Shown here: positions 10,158-18,195 of the stretch, piece after piece
Layout of the letters: the number at the start of each line of letters is the position of its first letter
How positions within the stretch are numbered: position 1 is the stretch's first letter
Assembly (NCBI RefSeq): GCF_001278845.1
Contig: NZ_CP012590.1
Location: 3,348,001 to 3,412,000 of the forward strand
Direction of reading: 5' to 3'
Origin: Actinomyces sp. oral taxon 414
GTDB taxonomy: Bacteria; Actinomycetota; Actinomycetes; Actinomycetales; Actinomycetaceae
DNA length: 64,000 bases
Notes under the pieces: model-generated
The model's database searches: none
Told to the model about the DNA's origin: nothing
What the model saw: the letters and a program-made list of their open reading frames with translations, nothing else
Program-made: the position numbers and the translations under genes

Positions 10158-11666
10158 CTAGAGAGTACTGATGCGCCTGTAGACCGTGGCCCTGCGTCCC
10201 TGACCGCCGACCATCTCGATGAAGCCTTCGTCGAGAAGGCGTTGAACCGCCCACTGGACCTGCCGGTAAGACAGTCCCGTCGTCTTCCGCAAAGACGCTA
10301 TACTACGCGGAGTCTCGAGCGCCGACCAAATGACCGGAGCGTGACGCGACACCTTCTCGAGTGACCGAATAGGAGAATCTCGACGAGCGGCTGGAACATT
10401 GTAGCGCTCGTCATCGAGGAGTGGCTCGGCTGGAGTCTCGAAAGGTCCCCGCCAACTGAGAATGGCGGTGAAGCGCGTTCCGAAGTCGCGGAATGCCGGG
10501 GGTGGCAGGCCCGCCTGTGCGACGGCTTCCTGCACCTCGCGAATACCGCCGCCCTCGCCCTCGATGACGCGGGCGCCATTGGAGGTGCGGAGGTTCCTGC
10601 TGATGTCATAGAGGTGGGGATTGACTGCGCTCTTACCGTCGGGCTGGCCGAGCTGATGCTCCGAAACGCCCTCCAGACCGCCAGGACTCGTGATGACGAG
10701 CTTATCCTCGACGATGCGGATCTCGACGCGCTTGGTGTCCGTAGCCGCGTCGAGGTTTCGGTGGACGAGCGCGTTGGCTATGAGTTCGCGGACGGCGCGC
10801 AGGGGGAGGACAGGAGCGTCCTGGCCGTTGCCGGCCTCGTCGTAGCGCATGCCGGTGGGAAGATTGCGACGGATCCACTGCATGGCGTCCTCGAGAAGGT
10901 CGGAGACAGGGCCCGTGAAGTGGACAAGATCGCGGGTGCGCATGCCGCGGCTCGGGGCGCGGACTGCGGCGGTGACGCCGAGAGCGGGGCGGAACCCCTG
11001 AGGGAAGGCGCCGAGCGCGTAGAGGCCGGCCAGGGAGAGCTCGCCGAGACTCGTGACGACGCCGGTCATCCGCAGGATCTCTTCGGACGTACGGGAGGCG
11101 AGGCGCCGAGAGGCACTACGGGACGCATCCGTGTACACGGCGACGAGGTCGGTGTCAAGATCGTCTGTTTTCGTGCCGACGACGGGCTCAGCGTCCGGGC
11201 GGGGGATGTCGTGAAGACGATGCGCCTTCCGCGCATCGATCTGAGCAACCTCGAGGTCGCTCATGCGGTAGTCGCCGTCGCTCTGACGGAGGTAGGCGTA
11301 CCCCCGGTATCGCGCCGGACGGCTCATGAGCGGAAGCCCCTCCACCTCGACGACGAGGACGTCGGCGCCGTCAACGCTGTGCGTGCTGAACGCGCAGGCA
11401 ACAGGCGGTGTCACCGCCTCGCGCGCCTGTCCGGCGACGCCCTGCTCGAGCGTGGCGACGTCGGACAGGCCGACGGGGATGAAGTCGTTGTGCTCGTCCA
11501 GGCCGAGGATGATGAGACCGCCCTCGGGCATGTTCCCGAAGGCGCAGAGAGTCGGGCCAAGCGAGGGGCAGCCCTCCCGGGCCGACTTCACCTCGATCGT
11601 CGTGGAGTCCCCGCCTCGCCGCCGCAGAGCCGCAATGAGTGCGGGAAGGTCGAGACTGTCAGACAT
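10158..11666 (-). CDS. AlbA/Schlafen-domain putative transcriptional regulator
   Basis: The 502-residue protein begins with an AlbA_2 (Schlafen-like) domain: TIEVKSAREGCPSLGPTLCA, GGLIILGLDE, then RGYAYLRQSDGDYRM. A central GHKL-ATPase-like region follows (LRAVRELIANALVHRNLD, VITSPGG, GARVIEGEGGGI). The C-terminus is a winged helix (RSIASLRKTTGLSYRQVQWA). Such proteins are usually annotated as ATP-binding transcriptional regulators; their targets are generally unknown. An inverted repeat overlaps the start codon and suggests autoregulation. It is a single gene next to the IS island, and transfer with it is possible. Confidence 0.85.
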   Translation of the reverse strand: MSDSLDLPALIAALRRRGGDSTTIEVKSAREGCPSLGPTLCAFGNMPEGGLIILGLDEHNDFIPVGLSDVATLEQGVAGQAREAVTPPVACAFSTHSVDGADVLVVEVEGLPLMSRPARYRGYAYLRQSDGDYRMSDLEVAQIDARKAHRLHDIPRPDAEPVVGTKTDDLDTDLVAVYTDASRSASRRLASRTSEEILRMTGVVTSLGELSLAGLYALGAFPQGFRPALGVTAAVRAPSRGMRTRDLVHFTGPVSDLLEDAMQWIRRNLPTGMRYDEAGNGQDAPVLPLRAVRELIANALVHRNLDAATDTKRVEIRIVEDKLVITSPGGLEGVSEHQLGQPDGKSAVNPHLYDISRNLRTSNGARVIEGEGGGIREVQEAVAQAGLPPPAFRDFGTRFTAILSWRGPFETPAEPLLDDERYNVPAARRDSPIRSLEKVSRHAPVIWSALETPRSIASLRKTTGLSYRQVQWAVQRLLDEGFIEMVGGQGRRATVYRRISTL

Positions 11667-11707
11667 ACAGTCATACTAACAGCAATTCTGTGAGTCTGAC
11701 TGTATGT
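11663..11707. promoter_or_regulatory. Inverted repeat over the start of the AlbA-domain gene
   Basis: ACATACAGTCA (11663-11673) and its exact complement TGACTGTATGT (11697-11707) are 23 bp apart. The left arm covers the ATG of the regulator gene. This is a plausible binding site for the encoded protein. Confidence 0.5.
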
Positions 11708-11734
11708 TTGATGGTTTTGGTGATGGTCTGCGCG

Positions 11735-13189
11735 TCAGACCGACAGGTCCTCCATCTCCTCCAGCTCCTTGCCCTTGGTCTCGGGCACCCGGAAGAAGAC
11801 GAAGACGAGCGACAGCAGGGCGCACGCGGCGTAGAAGCCGTAGGCGAAGGTGAGGCTGATGCTGGAGAAGGTCGGGAAGGTGGTGGAGATGAAGAAATTG
11901 GCCACCCACTGGGCCGCCGCGGCCACGGCCAGCGCCCCGGCGCGGATCCGGTTGGGGAACATCTCGCCGAGCAGCACCCACACCAGCGGCCCCCAGGTGG
12001 CGCCGAAGGCGACGACGAACAGGTTGGCGGACACCAGCGCGACGGGCGACCAGGGGGCGCTCAATGTGATGTCGCTGCCGCTGACGTCGGCGAAGGAGAA
12101 GGCCAGCGCCATCATCCCCAGGGAGAGGGTCATGACGATCGAGCCGACCAGCAGCATGGGCCTGCGCCCCACCTTGTCCACCAGGAGGATGGCCAGGATG
12201 GTGACCGCGATATTGGTCACCGACGTGATGACCGTGATGGTCAGGGCGTCGGACTCCTGGAAGCCGACGGTGCGCCACAGCGTCGTGGAGTAGTAGAAGA
12301 TGACGTTGATGCCCACGAACTGCTGGAAGACCGACAGCAGGATGCCCACCCAGACGATGGGTCTGAGACCGAGGGCGGGACCGCGCAGGTCGGCCAGGGA
12401 CTCGCGCTTCTCGGAGTCGAGGGTGGAGCGGATCTCCTCGATCTTGAGATTGACGTTGACGATGCCGGTGAAGTCGTAGAGGACCTGGGAGGCCTTGTCG
12501 TAGTCGCCGCGCGCCACGAGGAAGCGCGGGGACTCGGGCAGGCGGAAGGCGAAGAGCCCGTAGACGAGGGCGGGCATGGTCTCGGCCAGGAACATCCAGC
12601 GCCAGGCCGCCATGCCGAACCAGAGGGGCTTGGCCGCGCCGTCGGCGAAGTTCGCGAGCATGGCGTCGGTCAGCAGGGAGACGAAGATGCCGATGACAAT
12701 GGCCAGCTGCTGGAGGGAGCCCAGGCGCCCGCGCACGCTCGCCGGGGAGACCTCGGCGATGTAGGCCGGGGCGATGACGGAGGCCGCCCCCACTCCCAGG
12801 CCGCCGACGATGCGCCAGACGATGAAGTCGACGACCCCGAAGGCCAGACCCGACCCCAGGGCGCTGGCCATGAACATGACCGCGGCGATGAGCATGACCG
12901 GCACCCGGCCCATGCGGTTGGAGACCGGTCCGGCGAACCAGGCGCCGACGGTGCAGCCGATGAGCGCCGAGGACACGGAGAAGCCCTTGAGCGCGTCGTT
13001 GAGGACGAATTCGCCGGACAGGGCGTCGACGGCGCCGTTGATGACCGCGGTGTCGAAGCCGAACAGGAACCCGCCCAGGGCCGCGGCCACGCAGATGCCG
13101 ATGATTCGGCCGTTAATGCGGCTGACGGCGGAGGCGTCCGCGGCGGCGGGCGGGGAGGAGGCGGGGGATGTAGACGATGACTCTGCCAT
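11735..13189 (-). CDS. MFS sugar porter family transporter
   Basis: This is a sugar transporter of the major facilitator superfamily with twelve predicted membrane helices. Family motifs are clear: GGFLFGFDTAVINGA in helix 1, SNRMGRVPVM after helix 2, PESPRFLVARGD before the central loop, QQFVGINVIFYYS in helix 7, DKVGRRPML, and PETKGKELEEME at the end. Glucose, xylose, arabinose or inositol are possible substrates; the sequence does not decide. The start at 13189 has AGGA about 9 nt upstream. Longer in-frame reading to 13300 is unlikely to be translated. Confidence 0.93.
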   Translation of the reverse strand: MAESSSTSPASSPPAAADASAVSRINGRIIGICVAAALGGFLFGFDTAVINGAVDALSGEFVLNDALKGFSVSSALIGCTVGAWFAGPVSNRMGRVPVMLIAAVMFMASALGSGLAFGVVDFIVWRIVGGLGVGAASVIAPAYIAEVSPASVRGRLGSLQQLAIVIGIFVSLLTDAMLANFADGAAKPLWFGMAAWRWMFLAETMPALVYGLFAFRLPESPRFLVARGDYDKASQVLYDFTGIVNVNLKIEEIRSTLDSEKRESLADLRGPALGLRPIVWVGILLSVFQQFVGINVIFYYSTTLWRTVGFQESDALTITVITSVTNIAVTILAILLVDKVGRRPMLLVGSIVMTLSLGMMALAFSFADVSGSDITLSAPWSPVALVSANLFVVAFGATWGPLVWVLLGEMFPNRIRAGALAVAAAAQWVANFFISTTFPTFSSISLTFAYGFYAACALLSLVFVFFRVPETKGKELEEMEDLSV

Positions 13190-13412
13190 GATGCGGATCC
13201 TGACGTCGGAAGAATCGCACACGGGGGTAGCTTCACGCCGTGCAGCATGGTGAGTACCCCCAGAATACAAGTACGTCGCGCACCACAACGGCGTTCTCAC
13301 ATCCTGTTTTCGCGACCCGGGCCCCGCCCGTCCCCGGGCGCGCCGGAACCGGGCCGCGCCCAGCCGCCGCGCCGTCTCACCGGCGTCCGCCCCGGGCGCG
13401 CCGGTCCCCGCT

Positions 13413-14582
13413 TCAGCCCTGCGCCCCGTCGAGGAGCTCGGCCGCGAGCCCGGGGTCGGCGTGAGCGCCCCGGCTGGCCGGGGACGAGGCGGTGTCGCCG
13501 CTGACCGCGAGCGCGCCGTTCCGGTGGAGGTAGCGCAGGCAGACCCCGTCGTTCCGGCCCGTGCCGGGGGCGACGACCTCCACCCAGCTCATGCCCGGGC
13601 ACGCGCCGACCGCGGCGAGAATCGGGGGCGTCGAGGCGCGCAGATCCGCCTCGCCCGCGCCGTCGGCCAAGAAGATGTGAACGTAGACGCCGCTGTCGGC
13701 GGCGTCGATGTCGAGGGCGACCACGCCCGGCGCCTGCCCGACGGCCACCCACGCGCCCAGGTCGGCGCCGTCGAGCCGCCCCACGCCGGGGCCGATCTCG
13801 AGGGTCACGTCCGCCTGCCCGATGTGCGCCCTCTGGTGGTAGCTGATGGCGCCGACGCCCGCGTCCTGTTCCAGGCCGGGGCGCGCGGCGGACAGGTTCT
13901 CGACGGCGATCTCGCCGCGCTCCACCGTCACGCTGCCGGGCTCCACCGCCACCGCCTCCGGCCCCTGACCGGCGGCCGCGGCCGCCATAATGAGCTGGGA
14001 GCGCAGCCCGTCCGACACGCCCCAGGTCTCGATGTTCGCCTCGACGCCGATGGCCAGTCCGTTCACCGGCCAGGTCAGCTCCATGTGGAATTGGATCCTG
14101 GCCGATCCCAGCGCGGGGGAGGCCTCGTCGACAATGGCTCCGTAGGCGGCGGCGACGTCGTCCGCGCCCGCGCCCGCGACGACGGTGGCGGTGAGCGTCC
14201 GCTCCGCCGCGCCGCCGTCCGGGCCGAAGGCGGGGCCTGTCAGGATCGGCTGCTTCTGCGCCGCCGCCAGAAGGGCCTGGCGGGCGGCGGCGCGGGCGGT
14301 GGTGTTCGGGTCCGGCAGCGGGCCCGGGCCGGGCGGCCTCCAGCGGGACTGCATGATCAGGGCGACGCCGCCGAGGGTGAGGGCGGAGCCGAGGGCCGCG
14401 CCGGCGACGAGGAACCCGACCTCCCGCCGGGTCGGGCGGCGCCAGCGGGAGAGGGCGCGGGCGGGGGTTCGGGCGGGCTGCGCCGCATCCTCCCCCGGCC
14501 GGTCCGCGTCCGGCGCGCCCTGCTCGGGCCGGTCCGCGTCGGGCCGGTCCGCGTCGGGCGCGCTGGAATGGGTCGTGCTCAT
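13413..14582 (-). CDS. Membrane-anchored protein of unknown function
   Basis: The 389-residue protein has a charged N-terminus with repeated DADRP motifs (residues 10-30), a single membrane helix at about 55-75 (EVGFLVAGAALGSALTLGGV), and a large extracellular part. The order and spacing resemble the lipoprotein at 15472-16554: both have paired cysteines (ACPGMSW and DGVCLRYLH here) and discuss no catalytic motif. The two may be distant relatives (inference). Function unknown. Confidence 0.75.
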   Translation of the reverse strand: MSTTHSSAPDADRPDADRPEQGAPDADRPGEDAAQPARTPARALSRWRRPTRREVGFLVAGAALGSALTLGGVALIMQSRWRPPGPGPLPDPNTTARAAARQALLAAAQKQPILTGPAFGPDGGAAERTLTATVVAGAGADDVAAAYGAIVDEASPALGSARIQFHMELTWPVNGLAIGVEANIETWGVSDGLRSQLIMAAAAAGQGPEAVAVEPGSVTVERGEIAVENLSAARPGLEQDAGVGAISYHQRAHIGQADVTLEIGPGVGRLDGADLGAWVAVGQAPGVVALDIDAADSGVYVHIFLADGAGEADLRASTPPILAAVGACPGMSWVEVVAPGTGRNDGVCLRYLHRNGALAVSGDTASSPASRGAHADPGLAAELLDGAQG

Positions 14583-14679
14583 GGACGCACCTTAGAGCCG
14601 AGCCGCGGGTCGCCGCATGGGCCCTTCTCCCACCACCGGACCTCAGCGCGAGCGCGGGGATGCGGCCCATAATCCATCC

Positions 14680-15393
14680 ATGACTCCTGTTGAACGCACC
14701 GGGACCGCGCGGGCGCTCGTGGCCGGGCTCGTCGAGCGCCTCACCGTCCGTCTGACCGCCGACGGCGCCCCGCCGCGCCTCATCGTCGGTCTGACCGGGG
14801 CGCCGGGGTCGGGCAAGTCGACCCTGGTCGAGCGCATTGGAGCCGAGCTGGCGGCCCGGGAGCTGCTCGCCGGATGCGTCCCCATGGACGGCTTCCACAT
14901 GTCGGGCGCCGTCCTGGCCGAGCTGGGCCGCCGCGGCCGCAAGGGCGCCCCGGACACCTTCGACGTCGCCGGCTACATCGCGACGCTGGACCGGGTCAGG
15001 GGCCTGGACGAATTCGGACTGCCCGCGGAGGTCCTCGCCCCGGTCTACCGGCGCGACCTGCACGAGCCGGTCGCCGCGGGCACGCGCGTGACCGGCAGCG
15101 GCGTCGTCCTCACCGAGGGCAATTACCTGGCGCTGGAGTCGGGGGGCTGGGAGGGGGTCCGGACCCGCATCGACCTGCTCGTGATGATCGACGTCGCCCA
15201 GGACGAGCTGATCCGCCGGCTCATCGCCCGCCACAAGAGTTTCGGCCGCTCCCACGTCGCAGCCGCGCACTGGGTGCGGGCCGTCGACGTGCCCAACGCC
15301 CGCCTCGTGGCCGCCAGCGCCGACCGCTGCGACGAGCTCTGGCGGCTCGAGCCCGACGACGACCAGGCCGCCCGGCCGCCCTCCTGCGCCTGA
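14680..15393 (+). CDS. P-loop nucleoside/sugar kinase-like protein
   Basis: The protein belongs to the uridine kinase/pantothenate kinase-like P-loop group. It has the Walker A motif GAPGSGKSTLVERI near residue 47, the substrate-site motif PMDGFHMSG, RKGAPDTFDV, PVYRRDLHEP and GNYLAL, in the same order as in YggC/FrcK-type kinases. The true substrate is unknown. I chose ATG 14680 over 14617 because the family starts shortly before the P-loop helix. It is divergent from the membrane protein and convergent with the lipoprotein gene. Confidence 0.85.
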   Translation: MTPVERTGTARALVAGLVERLTVRLTADGAPPRLIVGLTGAPGSGKSTLVERIGAELAARELLAGCVPMDGFHMSGAVLAELGRRGRKGAPDTFDVAGYIATLDRVRGLDEFGLPAEVLAPVYRRDLHEPVAAGTRVTGSGVVLTEGNYLALESGGWEGVRTRIDLLVMIDVAQDELIRRLIARHKSFGRSHVAAAHWVRAVDVPNARLVAASADRCDELWRLEPDDDQAARPPSCA

Positions 15394-15471
15394 GCGGCCG
15401 GTGGCCCGTGCGCGGGCGGCCGCGGGGGTGGTCGGTCTCCGCCCTGAGCGGCCGGCGGTCCGTGTCCGCGG

Positions 15472-16554
15472 TCAGTGGCCCGCCTGGTCCAGGAGGGACT
15501 GCGCCAGCTCCTCGTCGTACTCGTCCGACCCGTTCGACGTCTGTCCCGGCTCATTGTCGGAGACGACCCGCAAGGAGCCGTTCTCGCAGTAGTACGCCAC
15601 CGAGCGCCCGCTGCCATTGCCGCTGGTGTCATCGGAGCCGAAGGAGATCTGCGGCGAGGAGGCGCAATTCCTCTGGGCCCACTGGATGAGGCCCGACGTC
15701 GTGGCGGCGTCGATGGTCTGGCCCTTGAGCACGACCCGGGTCCCCAGCTCCGGGCTCGGAGCGCTCACTCTGAGGATGGTCCAGTCCTTCTCGGCCAGGC
15801 TGGCGATCTCGCCCAGGGACAGGGGCAGTGCGGTGGAGCCCGGAAGCATCTCCAGCTGGACGGTGAGGTCGCCGGCCTGCGCCACCTGCATCAGGCTGAA
15901 GGCCCCGGTCAGGTCGGCGGGCGGGTCGGTGCGGATCCCCGCCACGCCGTCGGAGCGGTGCACCTCCACATTGAGCGAGGTGACGAAGACGTGCTCCACC
16001 CCGTCCCCGAGCATTCCGGTGGCGACCTGGAGCGCGCTGGCGATGCTGCTCGGGAATTCGTCGCCGACGAAGGTGATGGGGTCGTCCATGAGGGTCATGT
16101 TCACGCCCTGCTGCTGCCAGTCGATGTGGATCTCGGCCCGGCACAGCATGGTGGTGGACTCCGCGGGCATGCACGCGGCCGCCTCGGCGGTGACGCTCCC
16201 GCGCAGCGACACCAGCAGGTCGCCGGCCGTCTGCGCCGTCGAGCCCTCGACGAGGGTGACGTCGATCTCGTTGACGTCCCCGGGGGTGACCCGCACGTCG
16301 GCGACGGAGGGGGAGGACTGCGCGGCGGTCTTCACGGCCGCGCTCAGCGCGTACCCCTCCTGCGAGGAGAAGTCGCCGGGGGACAGGGTCTGGGCCGGAG
16401 CCGGGCCCGCCGAGGACGAGGCGGACGCGGCGGCGGGGGCGGGCGATGAGGGGGAGTCCGCGGTGCCCGAGGCGCTCCGGCCCGAGCAGGCCGTCGCGAG
16501 GAGAAGGGATAAGGAGAGGATGAGGGCTGCTGCGCAGCGCCGTTGTCTGCTCAT
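15472..16554 (-). CDS. Secreted lipoprotein of unknown function
   Basis: The 360-residue protein begins with a signal peptide and lipobox (LSLLLATACSGRSAS, cleaved before the Cys), then a Ser/Ala/Pro linker to about residue 55. The remainder is a soluble, beta-rich-looking domain with cysteines at ACMPAES, MLCRAE, NCASS and YYCEN that could form two disulfides. No enzyme motif was found. It may share ancestry with the gene at 13413. Confidence 0.8.
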   Translation of the reverse strand: MSRQRRCAAALILSLSLLLATACSGRSASGTADSPSSPAPAAASASSSAGPAPAQTLSPGDFSSQEGYALSAAVKTAAQSSPSVADVRVTPGDVNEIDVTLVEGSTAQTAGDLLVSLRGSVTAEAAACMPAESTTMLCRAEIHIDWQQQGVNMTLMDDPITFVGDEFPSSIASALQVATGMLGDGVEHVFVTSLNVEVHRSDGVAGIRTDPPADLTGAFSLMQVAQAGDLTVQLEMLPGSTALPLSLGEIASLAEKDWTILRVSAPSPELGTRVVLKGQTIDAATTSGLIQWAQRNCASSPQISFGSDDTSGNGSGRSVAYYCENGSLRVVSDNEPGQTSNGSDEYDEELAQSLLDQAGH

Positions 16555-16706
16555 GCGCTGAGATTACTGCCGGATGCGCCCCGCACAACAGATGGCGACT
16601 GGGCGGGGAGGGCGGGCCGTGTTCCACGATCGCAGCCCGGTCGCGGGAGTCGACGCCGTCGCGGCCCAGGATGCGGACAGATCGTCCCGAGCTCCGGAGC
16701 ACGGCG

Positions 16707-16712
16707 TAGGCT
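16707..16712 (+). promoter_or_regulatory. Candidate -10 box of a leaderless leader-peptide transcript
   Basis: TAGGCT lies 7 nt before the ATG at 16720, the spacing expected if transcription starts at or next to the start codon. No good -35 box is seen. Confidence 0.5.
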
Positions 16713-16719
16713 ACCGGGT

Positions 16720-16764
16720 ATGAGCACCACAGGCGGCCTGATTACCAGCCGGCGCGCGATGTAG
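16720..16764 (+). CDS. 14-residue leader peptide of an attenuator
   Basis: The short ORF reads MSTTGGLITSRRAM and ends with TAG. Its last codons (CGG CGC GCG) contain GGCGCGCG, the exact complement of a segment overlapping the terminator arm downstream, so ribosome position could decide which hairpin forms. Thr, Leu and Ile codons precede the pairing segment and are the likely sensed residues. The transcript seems leaderless. Inference from structure; no homologue is known to me. Confidence 0.6.
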   Translation: MSTTGGLITSRRAM

Positions 16765-16790
16765 TCATCGTCCCGGCAGCCGCCACCGCG

Positions 16791-16826
16791 CGCCCTCCGA
16801 ACCACCGGTTCAGAGGGCGTTTTCGT
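16791..16826 (+). terminator. Intrinsic terminator of an attenuator before the BASS transporter
   Basis: Arms CGCCCTCCGAACC (16791-16803) and GGTTCAGAGGGCG (16807-16819) pair with one mismatch around the loop ACC and are followed by ttttcgtt. The alternative pairing GGCGCGCG (16751-16758) with CGCGCGCC (16787-16794) would block this stem. Confidence 0.75.
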
Positions 16827-16857
16827 TGCCCGTGCACCATCAACACAGGAATCTTCC

Positions 16858-18072
16858 ATGCCCCTCCTCCCCCCTCCCACCGCAACCACAAAGTCCGCCG
16901 ATCCCGCCGGGTCCGCCGATCCCACTGAACCCGCCGCGGCCGCCGGGCCCGCCGCGACGGCCGACTTCGAGGCCGACCCGGAGGCCTCCCGCCAGGAGCG
17001 CAGCGCCCGCATCGCGGTCAGCGTCTTCCCGCTCATCATGTTCGCGGCCTTCCTCGCCGCGTTCTTCCGCCCCGGCGTCTTCGCGCCCCTGTCCGGCTAC
17101 ATGACTCCGCTGCTGGCGGTCACCATGCTCGGCATGGGCATGACCCTGTCCATCCCCGACTTCACCATGATCGCCCGCCATCCGAAGCCCGTCGTCGTCG
17201 GGGTGCTGGCGCAGTACTGCATTATGCCGCTCGTGGGCTGGTCCGTCGCCCACATGATCCCGCTGCCCGACGCCCTCAAGGTCGGCATCATCCTCATCGG
17301 CTGCGTTCCGGGCGGGACGACGTCGAACGTCTGCACCTTCCTGGCCAAGGGCAACACCGCCCTGAGCGTGTCCATGACCGCCTTCTCCACCATGCTCGCC
17401 CCCGTGGTCACGCCCGCGCTGACCCTGTGGCTCGCGGGGACCTACATGGCGGTTCCGGCCGGCCCCATGGCGCTGTCCATCGTCCAGATCGTGCTGCTGC
17501 CCGTCGGCTTCGGGCTGGCGTGCAATGTGTTCCTCCACCGTCTAGTCGCCCGCATCCAGCCCGCCATGCCGTGGGTATCGGTGGTCGCCATCGCCGGGGT
17601 CGTCGCCGCCGTGGTGGCCAAGAGCCAGCCGCTCATCGCCGGGGCCGGGCTGCTCATGTTCGCGGCGATCGCCCTGGAGAACGCCGCCGGCTACGCGCTC
17701 GGCTACGCCGCGGCCCGCGGCGCGGGGGTCTCGCGCGCGGACCGGCGCACCATCTCCATCGAGGTGGGGCTGCAGAACGCCGGGCTCGGCTCCACTCTGG
17801 CGGCCGCCTACCTCGGCGCCGCGGTCGCCGCCCCCTGCGCGGTGGCGACCTTCTGGCACACGATCACCGGCTCCGCGCTCGCCATGTACTGGCGCCTGCG
17901 CGGCTTCCCCGCCGGCGAGGACCCGCACGCCGTCGGCCGCCGGCCGCGGAAGGACGACGCCGGACGGGCCGCCGGGGCCCAGGCTCCGGGAAGCGGGATC
18001 GCGGCCGCCGTCGGCGCCGGCATCAAGGAGGAGCGCTACGGCGAGGCGCTGGCCCGACTCGGCGACCGCTGA
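16858..18072 (+). CDS. BASS-family (bile acid:sodium symporter-like) transporter
   Basis: The 404-residue membrane protein is a sodium-coupled carboxylate transporter of the BASS family. Signature segments are GMGMTLSIPDF, a conserved CVPGGTTSNVCTFLAKGN block, and EVGLQNAGLGSTLA. Residues 1-60 form a polar, Pro/Ala-rich cytoplasmic tail. Bacterial members carry pyruvate, 2-ketoisovalerate, ketopantoate or other organic acids. The attenuator upstream, with Leu/Ile/Thr codons, would suit a keto-acid or branched-chain metabolite, which is only a hint. Confidence 0.9.
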   Translation: MPLLPPPTATTKSADPAGSADPTEPAAAAGPAATADFEADPEASRQERSARIAVSVFPLIMFAAFLAAFFRPGVFAPLSGYMTPLLAVTMLGMGMTLSIPDFTMIARHPKPVVVGVLAQYCIMPLVGWSVAHMIPLPDALKVGIILIGCVPGGTTSNVCTFLAKGNTALSVSMTAFSTMLAPVVTPALTLWLAGTYMAVPAGPMALSIVQIVLLPVGFGLACNVFLHRLVARIQPAMPWVSVVAIAGVVAAVVAKSQPLIAGAGLLMFAAIALENAAGYALGYAAARGAGVSRADRRTISIEVGLQNAGLGSTLAAAYLGAAVAAPCAVATFWHTITGSALAMYWRLRGFPAGEDPHAVGRRPRKDDAGRAAGAQAPGSGIAAAVGAGIKEERYGEALARLGDR

Positions 18073-18195
18073 CCCGTCCTGCCGGGCAGTGCGCCGCGAC
18101 GGGGCGGTCCGCCCGGCACTACTCCCGCGAGCCCCTCGATCGTCCGACGCCAGTCGCCTCCGCGGCGCGCAGACACGCGGCCCTTCTCCAACGCC

